A stretch of 64,000 nt of DNA from assembly GCA_031368215.1 (NCBI GenBank), contig JANLRD010000155.1, positions 1 through 64,000 of the forward strand, read 5' to 3'. A model generated the notes under the pieces. The model ran no database searches, had not been told where the DNA came from, and saw only the letters and a program-made list of their open reading frames with translations. The stretch is from JANLQX01 sp031368215. GTDB lineage: Bacteria > Actinomycetota > Acidimicrobiia > Acidimicrobiales > JANYDT01. Both the position numbers and the translations under genes were made by a program. Below are positions 50,947 to 60,065 of the stretch, piece by piece (position 1 is the first letter of the stretch; each line of letters starts with the position of its first letter).

Positions 50947-51869
50947 GGCGCGCCGCTGGGGGCAAGAGCGTCAACGGCGAGAGACGTGCGCACCCACTCG
51001 GTGTCCTCCCACGCCGAACGCGACTGATCTATGCGCGCTTGGGAATCCGGGCCGACGTTGCGCTGCGTAGCACCGAGGGCGCTCCAGTCGATCGGCCCGA
51101 GCGCCCAACGGCCATCCCGGTCGCGATGTAGCCCGGGGTCGGGCACGACGAACCCGTAGTCATGGAGCATGGGGACGAACTTCTGCACGAACCTGTCGCG
51201 CAGCTCCTCGTTGGTCGCCGACTTGATCTTCCACCGGATCAGCAGGTCGTCGGGTTTCGTCGGCGGACCGAAGAAGTGGACGACCGACTCCCACCAGCGG
51301 TCGAGCGCGTCCTGGAAGAGGGCACGCTGAAGATCGGTTCCCTCGGCCAGCGTGAGAAGCATCTCTTCGCCGTGGCGCATGTGGAAGCCCTCCTCGCTGA
51401 CGATGCGCCGGAGGATGCGCCGGTACGGACCGTAGGAGCACTCCTTCAGGACGGCCTGCTGCGTGGTGAGCGCGGCAGCATCGACGAGGAACGCAATGAC
51501 GATCTGATCGGCCCACGTCTCGGCCTTGTAGTGGAACACGTTGTGGAAGCGCGTGCGACCGTGGACGAGGTCGTCGAGCATCTCCGGCCGGGTCTTCATG
51601 CCGAGGTCGGCGGCAACCATGTAGAGCAGGTGGGCGTGGCCGATCTCGTCCTGGGTCTTGGCCAGGAACGCCAGCTTGCGGTGCAAGCCCGGTGCCCGGG
51701 AGACCCAGTAGCGTTCGCACAGTCCCCCGAACAGTTCGGAGTTTGCGTGCATCTCGATGAACCGGAAGACCTCTGTGCGGTAACGCTCCGGCATGGCGTC
51801 GCCCGGCTCGACGATTCCTCCCGAGCCGATGAAGGCGTCGAACGCCTCTTCTGACGCCCACGTGCGCAT
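50943..51869 (-). CDS. paaA: Phenylacetyl-CoA epoxidase catalytic subunit PaaA
   Basis: 308 residues. Di-iron ligands lie in RFIEMHANSELFG, AKTQDEIGHAHLLY and SEEGFHMRHGEEML. PaaA holds the active site that epoxidises the phenyl ring of phenylacetyl-CoA with O2. Typical N-terminus (SEEAFDAFIGSGGIVEPGDAMPE). First gene of the A-D-B-C operon, with a leaderless-type -10. Divergent from methylmalonyl-CoA mutase. Confidence 0.96.
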   Translation of the reverse strand: MRTWASEEAFDAFIGSGGIVEPGDAMPERYRTEVFRFIEMHANSELFGGLCERYWVSRAPGLHRKLAFLAKTQDEIGHAHLLYMVAADLGMKTRPEMLDDLVHGRTRFHNVFHYKAETWADQIVIAFLVDAAALTTQQAVLKECSYGPYRRILRRIVSEEGFHMRHGEEMLLTLAEGTDLQRALFQDALDRWWESVVHFFGPPTKPDDLLIRWKIKSATNEELRDRFVQKFVPMLHDYGFVVPDPGLHRDRDGRWALGPIDWSALGATQRNVGPDSQARIDQSRSAWEDTEWVRTSLAVDALAPSGAP

Positions 51870-51875
51870 GGGTGC

Positions 51876-51881
51876 ACACTA
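51876..51881 (-). promoter_or_regulatory. -10 element of the paaADBC operon (leaderless)
   Basis: TAGTGT on the minus strand ends 6 nt before the ATG at 51869. Confidence 0.55.
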
Positions 51882-51894
51882 TGCCTCCACCGTC

Positions 51895-52013
51895 CCGGTG
51901 TGACTTCAAGACGTCCCCGCCCTAGCTCTACCCCTCGGCGCTGCGCCTCTCCGCTGCGCTCCGCTGCTCGCAACACCAGCGCCGGTGTGACTTCAAGACG
52001 TCCCCGCCCTAGC
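51895..52013 (+). repeat. Perfect 32-bp direct repeat, each copy a promoter, upstream of methylmalonyl-CoA mutase
   Basis: 51895-51926 and 51982-52013 are identical. Each holds GTGACT, a 17-nt spacer, and a -10 (TAGCTC in copy 1, TAGCCT in copy 2, where the last bases lie just outside the repeat). The copy-2 -10 (52010-52015) ends 6 nt before the GTG start, so that transcript is leaderless. Copy 1 would start about 87 nt earlier, giving a long leader. Confidence 0.85.
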
Positions 52014-52021
52014 CTGGAACC

Positions 52022-54175
<2,154 letters not shown>

Positions 54176-54184
54176 CCCGTTCCG

Positions 54185-54285
54185 CATCCCACATCAGCAG
54201 TGTGGGCATCCCAGATAGCCCAAAGTCGCGACAGTTCTGCGCGTTTTCGAGCTATGTGGGATGTAGACGCCGCCTAGGTGGGATC
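54185..54285. repeat. Structured intergenic palindrome R2
   Basis: CATCCCACAT (54185-54194) pairs with ATGTGGGATG (54254-54263); a partial third arm, AGGTGGGATC, is at 54276-54285. Inner TGGGCATCCCA is itself palindromic. It separates the convergent mutase and DUF559-like genes. Confidence 0.7.
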
Positions 54286-55048
54286 AGCTGGCGCACCGAG
54301 TGCCTCTCGACGGAAGTGCCCTGGCGAGCGCGCCGTCGATGGCGCGTTCGACCTGCTTCGGCCGCCTCAGCTGATTGGGGGTCAAGGTGATCCAGTGCAG
54401 CCCGAGCGCGTCGTAGACCGACTGCCGGGCGTGGTCACGCTCAAAGGTGCCTTCATGGAATTCGCGGCTGTCGATCTCGATGCCGAGTCCATCGCCGGGT
54501 CCCAGGAGCAACGGACGTCGAGCCTTGCGTCGGAACGCGAGCACGAAGTCGATCCGGTGACGCTCCCCGGCAAGACCGAGAATCGGGACTTGCCGCCACG
54601 GATGATGACCTAACTCTCGGAGAACCTGCACGCCAGTGGTTTCGGCGTAGCTCTCCGTCGGCGGTTCGCCACCGCGAAGGGCCAGCAGATCCCGGATGAG
54701 CTGAGCGCCGGGCATCTTCGAACGAAGCGACTGCAACTCAGCGAGACTGACCAGCCCCGACCGTAGGGCGTGTTCGAGGGCGTATTCGACGCGGTCTCGG
54801 GCGGTGACGCCCCGCTCGACCTGCAGCGCCTCGGGTACGTGGCCCAAGTGGGCAAGAACGAACGCGACCGGCGCGACTCTCGTGCCGGCGACGTCGACCG
54901 GCACAAGCGGCCCCCTCGTACGAATGATGCCGGGAGCGGCCGACGCGGAATGCGGCTGCAGCCACATCGGCGACCACACATGGTTGCGAAAGCCGTCCAG
55001 GCCCAACAGCGATGCTGCGGCCGGTCCGGTCAATAGTGGTTCGGGCAC
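54284..55048 (-). CDS. DUF559/Vsr-like nuclease-fold protein
   Basis: 254 residues, GTG start with GAGG upstream. Residues ~1-130 resemble the N-terminal region of AbiEi-like actinobacterial proteins (helical, RGPLVPVDVAGTRVAPVAFVLAH). Residues ~150-245 have the DUF559/very-short-patch-repair-like PD-(D/E)xK pattern: RIDFVLAF (Asp167), LGIEIDSREFH (Glu191, Asp193), RDHARQSVYDALGLHWITLTPNQL. Many such genes exist in actinobacteria, with no proven function; toxin or defence roles have been proposed. It stands alone here, flanked on both sides by intergenic palindromes R2 and R3. Confidence 0.7.
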   Translation of the reverse strand: MPEPLLTGPAAASLLGLDGFRNHVWSPMWLQPHSASAAPGIIRTRGPLVPVDVAGTRVAPVAFVLAHLGHVPEALQVERGVTARDRVEYALEHALRSGLVSLAELQSLRSKMPGAQLIRDLLALRGGEPPTESYAETTGVQVLRELGHHPWRQVPILGLAGERHRIDFVLAFRRKARRPLLLGPGDGLGIEIDSREFHEGTFERDHARQSVYDALGLHWITLTPNQLRRPKQVERAIDGALARALPSRGTRCAS

Positions 55049-55186
55049 GGGTTACCTCGCCTGAGAAGACATCGGTGATCCGGGAAAGTGTCGAATGCAC
55101 TGTGCCCCGCCTCGTTCGTCCGCGACCAGCGGCAGAGCCGACAGTCGGCGATCTCCACCGCCACCGGCGGGTCTACGCGCGGACGA

Positions 55187-55320
55187 ATCCCACATGGTCG
55201 AGTTCCCCATCCCACACTCCCGAAAACCCGGGCTTCCGAGCCCGAGAACCGGCTATCTGGGAGGCGTCGGCGCCCGATGTGGGATGCCCGGGGTGAGCGC
55301 GGCGCGGCCATGCGGGATGT
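55187..55320. repeat. Structured intergenic palindrome R3 in a 335-bp gene-free stretch
   Basis: The stretch 55049-55383 has no gene. It holds left arms ATCCCACAT (55187-55195) and CATCCCACA (55208-55216), right arm TGTGGGATG (55278-55286) and a related TGCGGGATGT (55311-55320), with an inner CGGGCT-TCCG-AGCCCG hairpin. The flanks (55049-55186, 55321-55383) show nothing I can assign beyond the DUF559-like gene's start signals. Confidence 0.7.
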
Positions 55321-55383
55321 GGCGGAGGCCGATGCGGATGCCCCGAGTCAGCGCGGCGCGGGCCGATGGCGCGGGTGGTCGAC

Positions 55384-56001
55384 TCAGCGGACGGGCATGG
55401 CTCGCGCCGCCGCCTGCTCCTTCGGGGTTCCCGCTGCGAGCATCGCACGTACTCCTTCGGCGTTGGCCACGGGCTGGTTCTGCGAGAGCTTGCGCTTGGC
55501 CACGATGGAAGTCGGCACGACCTCGATGCCGACGATGGCTCGAAGCATGCCGTCGATGTAGTCGGACGGAGCGTCCTCGACCGACCACGGGGCGTTCCGA
55601 GTTGATTCGTGCACGTTCGTCAGCGCGCGGACGATGTCCAGGACCCACGTCGGTTCGGGGCGGAGCACGAGGTCGCCGCGAACCTGCACGGTTTCGTAGT
55701 TCCAGGTCGGCACCACCCGACCGTGTTCCGCCTTCGACGGATACCCGCTCGGCGACACGTAGGCATCGACTCCCAGGAACAGCAGCAGGGACGGCCCCTC
55801 GACGAGTGCCGGGTTGGCCTTCGCCAGATGCCCTCTAAAGGTGGTCACGCCGGTCGCCGGATCGACGACCCGCAGCATCGGCACGGGGGTCGCAACAAGA
55901 CCGTCCGATCCGCCGACCACGAGCTGGGCAAGGGGGTGCGCGTCGACGATCCGAGCGATCTCGTCCGGGTCGTGCTCGGCAAACGACGAGGGCAGGTACA
56001 T
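55384..56001 (-). CDS. PaiB-like FMN-binding split-barrel protein
   Basis: 205 residues from ATG at 56001. The N-terminus MYLPSSFAEHD and later FRGHLAKANPAL, VDAYVSPSGYPSK, VVPTWNYETVQVRG and VAKRKLSQNQP match PaiB, named as a negative regulator of sporulation in Bacillus and built as an FMN-binding split barrel. In actinobacteria it more likely is a flavin or F420-type oxidoreductase or a heme/flavin binder; function unproven. A -10 ends seven bases before the start. Divergent from meaB with only 55 bp between. Confidence 0.92.
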   Translation of the reverse strand: MYLPSSFAEHDPDEIARIVDAHPLAQLVVGGSDGLVATPVPMLRVVDPATGVTTFRGHLAKANPALVEGPSLLLFLGVDAYVSPSGYPSKAEHGRVVPTWNYETVQVRGDLVLRPEPTWVLDIVRALTNVHESTRNAPWSVEDAPSDYIDGMLRAIVGIEVVPTSIVAKRKLSQNQPVANAEGVRAMLAAGTPKEQAAARAMPVR

Positions 56002-56008
56002 GCCGAAG

Positions 56009-56014
56009 ACCGTA
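56009..56014 (-). promoter_or_regulatory. -10 element of the PaiB-like gene (leaderless)
   Basis: TACGGT on the minus strand ends 7 nt before the ATG at 56001. Confidence 0.5.
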
Positions 56015-56043
56015 GCCATCCGCTTCCACCAACCGGCGGCGTT

Positions 56044-56049
56044 TAATCT
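56044..56049 (+). promoter_or_regulatory. -10 element of meaB (leaderless)
   Basis: TAATCT ends 7 nt before GTG at 56057. It lies 29 bp from the divergent PaiB -10, so the two promoters overlap. Confidence 0.55.
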
Positions 56050-56056
56050 CGAACCG

Positions 56057-57019
56057 GTGGACGTGACCGAGCAGATCGTCGGAGGGGATCGCCGCGCGCT
56101 CGCTCGGGCGATCACGCTGGTCGAGTCGACCAGGGACGACCACCGTGCCCAGGCCATCGCCCTGTTGGAACGACTTCCCCACCACGGCTCGGCGTTCCGC
56201 ATCGGCATCACCGGCACCCCCGGGGTCGGCAAGTCGACGTTCATCGAGGCATTCGGCCTCCACCTGGTCGGCCTCGGTCTGCGGGTCGCGGTGCTGGCCG
56301 TGGATCCGTCGTCGTCGCGCACCGGTGGGTCGATCCTCGGCGACAAGACCCGGATGGCAGAGTTGGCCCGCCACTTGAACGCGTTCATCCGGCCCACCGC
56401 TGCGGGCGGCACGCTCGGCGGCGTCGCCCGGCGCACCCGGGAGGTGATCCGTGTCGTCGAGGGCGCGGGGTATGACGTGGTCATCGTCGAGACCGTCGGT
56501 GTCGGGCAGTCGGAGACCGCCGTCGCGAATCTCACCGACGCCTTCGTGCTGCTCGTGGCACCGGCCGGCGGAGACGAGCTCCAGGGCGTGAAGCGCGGCA
56601 TCATGGAGCTCGCCGACATGATCGTCGTGAACAAGTGCGACGGCGACCTCGAAGCTCGGGCCCGATCGACGCTTTCCGACTACGCGAGTGCTCTCCGGCT
56701 GATGCGACCCACCTCCACCCTCTGGACCCCGCATGCCATCGCGGCATCGGCCCTCACCGGACTCGGCGTCGCCGAGGTCTGGAGCACACTCCAAGAACTC
56801 CGCGCCGCCCGCGCTCCAGAGGAATCCCAACGCCGAGCCGAGCAGGACCGGTCCTGGCTGTGGACCGAGTTGACCGAACGCCTCACCGATCATCTGCGCG
56901 CTGATGAACGCGTCCGCGCAGTCGAAGCCGACGTCCTCACCGGTCGCCTCACCACCTCGCGCGGCGTCGACGCGATCCTGAAGATCGCCTTGTCGAACAT
57001 CAACACAGGGCCCCGATGA
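56057..57019 (+). CDS. meaB: Methylmalonyl-CoA mutase-associated GTPase MeaB
   Basis: 320 residues, GTG start. G1 is GTPGVGKS (53-60); VAVLAVDPSSSRTGGSILGDKTRM, VETVGVGQSE (G3 region) and NKCD (G4) follow, typical of ArgK/MeaB. It gates adenosylcobalamin loading and protects methylmalonyl-CoA mutase, here encoded upstream as mutB. The phosphatase gene starts on its stop (ATGA). Longer in-frame starts read into the divergent gene. Confidence 0.95.
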   Translation: MDVTEQIVGGDRRALARAITLVESTRDDHRAQAIALLERLPHHGSAFRIGITGTPGVGKSTFIEAFGLHLVGLGLRVAVLAVDPSSSRTGGSILGDKTRMAELARHLNAFIRPTAAGGTLGGVARRTREVIRVVEGAGYDVVIVETVGVGQSETAVANLTDAFVLLVAPAGGDELQGVKRGIMELADMIVVNKCDGDLEARARSTLSDYASALRLMRPTSTLWTPHAIAASALTGLGVAEVWSTLQELRAARAPEESQRRAEQDRSWLWTELTERLTDHLRADERVRAVEADVLTGRLTTSRGVDAILKIALSNINTGPR

Positions 57020-57504
57020 CTTCGGTTCTGATGGTGTGTACAGGCAACATCTGCCGGTCTCCCGCGGCCGAGGCGGTGCTGCAACGGGCGCTGGTCGACG
57101 CCGGCCTGGCCAGCGAAGTCCTGGTAGACAGCGCCGGCACCACCGACTGGCACGAGGGCGAACGGGCCCACGAGTTCTCGCGCTCGGTGGGGGCCCATCG
57201 CGGATACGACGTGGGCCACCGGTCGCGGCCCTTCGTCGATGACGACTTCGACCGATTCGAACTCCTGCTCGTCATGGACGGCTCACACGAGCGATGGCTC
57301 AGCGACCGTGCCCTGCGACGGACGAACAACGCCGTCGAGATCGCAGCAATCAGATATCTGCGCAGCTTCGATCCGCTCTGCACGCCGACGACCGGGCTGG
57401 ATGATCCGTTTGACAACCCGGTCTCGGCCTACGAGCGGATGTACGACGAGATCGAGGCGTCGATTCCCGGCCTCGTCGCACACCTAGCTCGTCTCATCGG
57501 TTAG
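57016..57504 (+). CDS. Low-molecular-weight protein tyrosine phosphatase
   Basis: 162 residues. The phosphate loop CTGNICR (Cys8 to Arg14) followed by SPAAE is at the N-terminus, and the general-acid Asp is in LDDPFDNP. It removes phosphate from tyrosine, arginine or small substrates. Coupled to meaB through ATGA. The last 21 nt overlap the convergent HD gene. Confidence 0.94.
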   Translation: MTSVLMVCTGNICRSPAAEAVLQRALVDAGLASEVLVDSAGTTDWHEGERAHEFSRSVGAHRGYDVGHRSRPFVDDDFDRFELLLVMDGSHERWLSDRALRRTNNAVEIAAIRYLRSFDPLCTPTTGLDDPFDNPVSAYERMYDEIEASIPGLVAHLARLIG

Positions 57505-58152
57505 CGACAAAAGCTCTGCGCGCATATTGGCTCGGGCAATGACCTCGCGGGGCTTCATCGGTTCCGTCGAGAAGAGCTGGGGCACGGCGAGGAGATCCTT
57601 CAACACCCGCGCACGCCCGATGCGCCATGCGTCGTCCGGCACGAAGGCATAGTCGCGGCGAACCCCGTCGACGTAATGGCCGTATTCCTCCGCCGAGCCG
57701 CCGAGCACGGCCAGATCGGAGTCGACCAGGACGGCACCGTTGTGATCACCGTCGGCGACCGAGTGGCCCGCTGTCAGCAGGATGAGGCGAACGACCTCGT
57801 CCACGAGGGTGGCACCGGCATCCGCCGACCGAAGCTCTTCGGCAGCCAGCGCGGCACTGTCGGCTTCGTTGGTCAACGACCGCGGGTCGTAGATCGCGTC
57901 ATGGAACAGGGCTGACCACAGGACCGCATCACGGTCAACCGACGGCATTGCGGAGCAAAGCACCAGACACCGAGACGTCACCGTGAGAACGTGGGTCGTG
58001 TCGTGATAGCTCCGGTGCGCCTCGCCATAACGGGCCAGGGTTCTCGCGATAACCAGTCGACGTGCGGTGTCGACCCCGAGCAACTCGGTGAGGTCGTCTT
58101 CGGTCAGGAGTTCCAAGGTCTGCTCCTCCGTGCCGTGGGGTCCCCGAGCCAT
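57484..58152 (-). CDS. HD-domain metal-dependent phosphohydrolase
   Basis: 222 residues. Metal-site residues: YHDTTHV (His50, His54), FHDAIYD (His84-Asp85) and Asp in VLVDSDLAVLG. This is the predicted HD superfamily phosphohydrolase group (COG4339) with unknown nucleotide substrate. ATG at 58152 starts MARGPHG; longer frames extend into the divergent methyltransferase gene. Its start faces an AT-rich regulatory segment shared with that gene. Confidence 0.88.
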   Translation of the reverse strand: MARGPHGTEEQTLELLTEDDLTELLGVDTARRLVIARTLARYGEAHRSYHDTTHVLTVTSRCLVLCSAMPSVDRDAVLWSALFHDAIYDPRSLTNEADSAALAAEELRSADAGATLVDEVVRLILLTAGHSVADGDHNGAVLVDSDLAVLGGSAEEYGHYVDGVRRDYAFVPDDAWRIGRARVLKDLLAVPQLFSTEPMKPREVIARANMRAELLSLTDETS

Positions 58153-58182
58153 CTTGCACCGTCGGGCCGGCGCCGAAACCAG

Positions 58183-58211
58183 TTGCACCACTTGTATTAT
58201 ACTTGTATTGT
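58183..58211 (+). promoter_or_regulatory. Promoter of the methyltransferase gene with 11-bp-spaced direct repeats
   Basis: -35 TTGCAC (58183-58188), a 17-nt spacer and -10 TATTGT (58206-58211), ending 7 nt before the ATG, so leaderless. The 9-mer ACTTGTATT occurs at 58190-58198 and 58201-58209, one helical turn apart and inside the promoter, and GTATTATAC between them is palindromic. A repressor site is likely. Confidence 0.75.
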
Positions 58212-58218
58212 TTTCTCC

Positions 58219-59004
58219 ATGTGGAACCCGAAGCTGTACCAGCAGTTCGGCGACGAACGCAGTCGCCCGTTCTTCGACCTCGTCGGCCGGATCACCACCC
58301 CCGAGGCACGTCTCGTCGTCGACCTCGGATGCGGGCCGGGGCCGCTCACCGCGACCCTCAACGATCGCTGGCCCACCGCGAACGTGATCGGCATCGACAA
58401 CGACGCCGCGATGCTCGACGCCGCGCGTCCGCTTGCCCACGAGCGACTCCGCTTCGAGCACGGCAGCATCGACGAGTGGACCCCGCCGGTCGGCGTCGAC
58501 GTGATCGTGGCGAACGCGTCCCTGCAGTGGGCGCCGAGCCATCCCCAGCGTCTGCCGCTCTGGCTCGACGCGCTCACGAAGGGCGGATCTCTGGCGTTCC
58601 AGGTACCGGGGAACTTCGACGACCCGCATCACGCGGCGATCCGCGCCCAGGTCGCGTCCCCGCTCTGGCGAGATGTCGCCCGGCTGCCGGCGATCGTCGG
58701 CCGACGCACCCACGGTGCGCTCCTCGCCCGCGGCTATCTCGATCTCCTCCGTCCGCTTGCGTCGGTCGCCGATGTGGACGCGTGGGAGACAACATATGTG
58801 CACATACTGCAGGGCGACGATCCCGTTCTCGAGTGGGTCAAGGGCACGGCACTCCGTCCTGTTCTCGCGCTGCTCGACACCGACGCGCAGCGGAACGACT
58901 TCTGCGCCGAATTGGGCCGGACACTGCGGGCCGAGTTCCCCAGGCGCGATTGGGGCACGGCGTTCCCGTTCCGCCGGGTCTTCGTCGTCACTCGTCGAGC
59001 GTGA
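58219..59004 (+). CDS. tam: SAM-dependent methyltransferase, trans-aconitate 2-methyltransferase-like
   Basis: 261 residues. N-terminus MWNPKLYQQFGDERSRPFFDL is typical of Tam; the SAM motif is VVDLGCGPGPLTATL, followed by GIDNDAAML and the acceptor-site segment NASLQWAPSHPQRL. It would methylate trans-aconitate, limiting inhibition of aconitase, though other acids are possible. Strong promoter with repeats upstream suggests tight control. Complete, usual length. Confidence 0.88.
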   Translation: MWNPKLYQQFGDERSRPFFDLVGRITTPEARLVVDLGCGPGPLTATLNDRWPTANVIGIDNDAAMLDAARPLAHERLRFEHGSIDEWTPPVGVDVIVANASLQWAPSHPQRLPLWLDALTKGGSLAFQVPGNFDDPHHAAIRAQVASPLWRDVARLPAIVGRRTHGALLARGYLDLLRPLASVADVDAWETTYVHILQGDDPVLEWVKGTALRPVLALLDTDAQRNDFCAELGRTLRAEFPRRDWGTAFPFRRVFVVTRRA

Positions 59005-59034
59005 CACCCACAGGGCGAGCCGAGCAGCCCGGGC

Positions 59035-59841
59035 TCAACTGAAGAACAGCAATCGCCCGGCCGCCACGAGTCCGACGATCACGATCACCGTCCGCAGCAC
59101 GATCGGCTTGATGTGCCGGCTCACCCGCGCACCGAGCTGACCGCCCATGATCGACGCGACCGCGATGATCAGCCCGGCCAGCCAAGGAACGTTTCCTCCG
59201 CGGAAGAGCGCATACCCGGCGAAGATCACTGCGGCCGACCCGTTCTGCGCCCCGGCGAGCACGTTCTTCGCCGCATTCAGGCGGGGAAGGGAGTCGTCGA
59301 GCAGTGAGCCCAGCACCCCCATCATGATCACACCCTGACCGGCGCCGAAGTAGCCGCCGTACATACCGACGAAGAAGATCGAGCCCTGGAGGACGGGCGA
59401 GTGGATCTCGCGGTCCACCGACGTCGTGGGGGCCGCACTCGCAGCTCGACGGGCACGCAGACGCGCCTGCATCCGGGGCTGGATCACGACGAGCAACACC
59501 CCGAGCAGGATCAGGAACGGCACGACCTTGGCGAACACCTTCGGGTTCAGCACGAGCACGAGCAATGCCCCGCACACCGCGCCGGTGATGGAGAACGGGA
59601 GCAGCCGACGTAGCCGGACCTGCTGCCCCTTCAGCTCGGGCCGTTGTGCGGCAGCAGCACTCGCGGAGCCCGGGGTGAGGCCGATGGTGTTCGCCATGTT
59701 GGCGGGAACCTTGTCGAAGCCGACGGCGAGCAGTGTGGGAAACGAGACCAGCGTCCCCGACCCGACGATGGCGTTCATCGTGCCGGCGACGAAGCCCGCC
59801 GCTGCGATGGCCGCGCCACCGGCGAGCGAGAGGTTCGACAT
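59035..59841 (-). CDS. TauE/SafE-family sulfite/anion exporter
   Basis: 268 residues with eight membrane helices. The two family repeats are GFVAGTMNAIVGSGTLVSFP and GMYGGYFGAGQGVIMMG (the G-x-x-x-G-x-G core). TauE/SafE proteins export sulfite, sulfoacetate or other organosulfur anions, and others take up such anions. ATG at 59841 gives MSNLSLAGGAAIAAAG. Longer frames to 60147 are not coding. Substrate not readable. Confidence 0.92.
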   Translation of the reverse strand: MSNLSLAGGAAIAAAGFVAGTMNAIVGSGTLVSFPTLLAVGFDKVPANMANTIGLTPGSASAAAAQRPELKGQQVRLRRLLPFSITGAVCGALLVLVLNPKVFAKVVPFLILLGVLLVVIQPRMQARLRARRAASAAPTTSVDREIHSPVLQGSIFFVGMYGGYFGAGQGVIMMGVLGSLLDDSLPRLNAAKNVLAGAQNGSAAVIFAGYALFRGGNVPWLAGLIIAVASIMGGQLGARVSRHIKPIVLRTVIVIVGLVAAGRLLFFS

Positions 59842-59924
59842 AACGGACCGCCAGGTTAGATGTCCGCCGGGTCGCCTCACCGTCACAGGCACGATGCGAC
59901 CGCAACCCACATCGGCCCGTCTGA

Positions 59925-60003
59925 CATCCCGGAGTGCCCGTTCTTCCGTCAGGATTGGGCGGAATCGGCCGGTCCGGGATGCCGTACACCACCGTCCGGG
60001 ATG
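59925..60003. repeat. Structured intergenic palindrome R4 with duplicated right arm
   Basis: CATCCCGGA (59925-59933) pairs with TCCGGGATG (59973-59981), and the right arm recurs at 59995-60003. A related CCCACATCGG is at 59906-59915. The element fills the space between the divergent TauE and HerA-like genes. Confidence 0.7.
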
Positions 60004-60053
60004 CCCCGGCCAGAACGCAGGATCGGCGGCGGCAAACCGGGCTGCCGAACTGC

Positions 60054-60059
60054 TAGCCA
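60054..60059 (+). promoter_or_regulatory. -10 element of the HerA-like gene (leaderless)
   Basis: TAGCCA ends 6 nt before the ATG at 60066. Confidence 0.4.
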
Positions 60060-60065
60060 ATAGGG

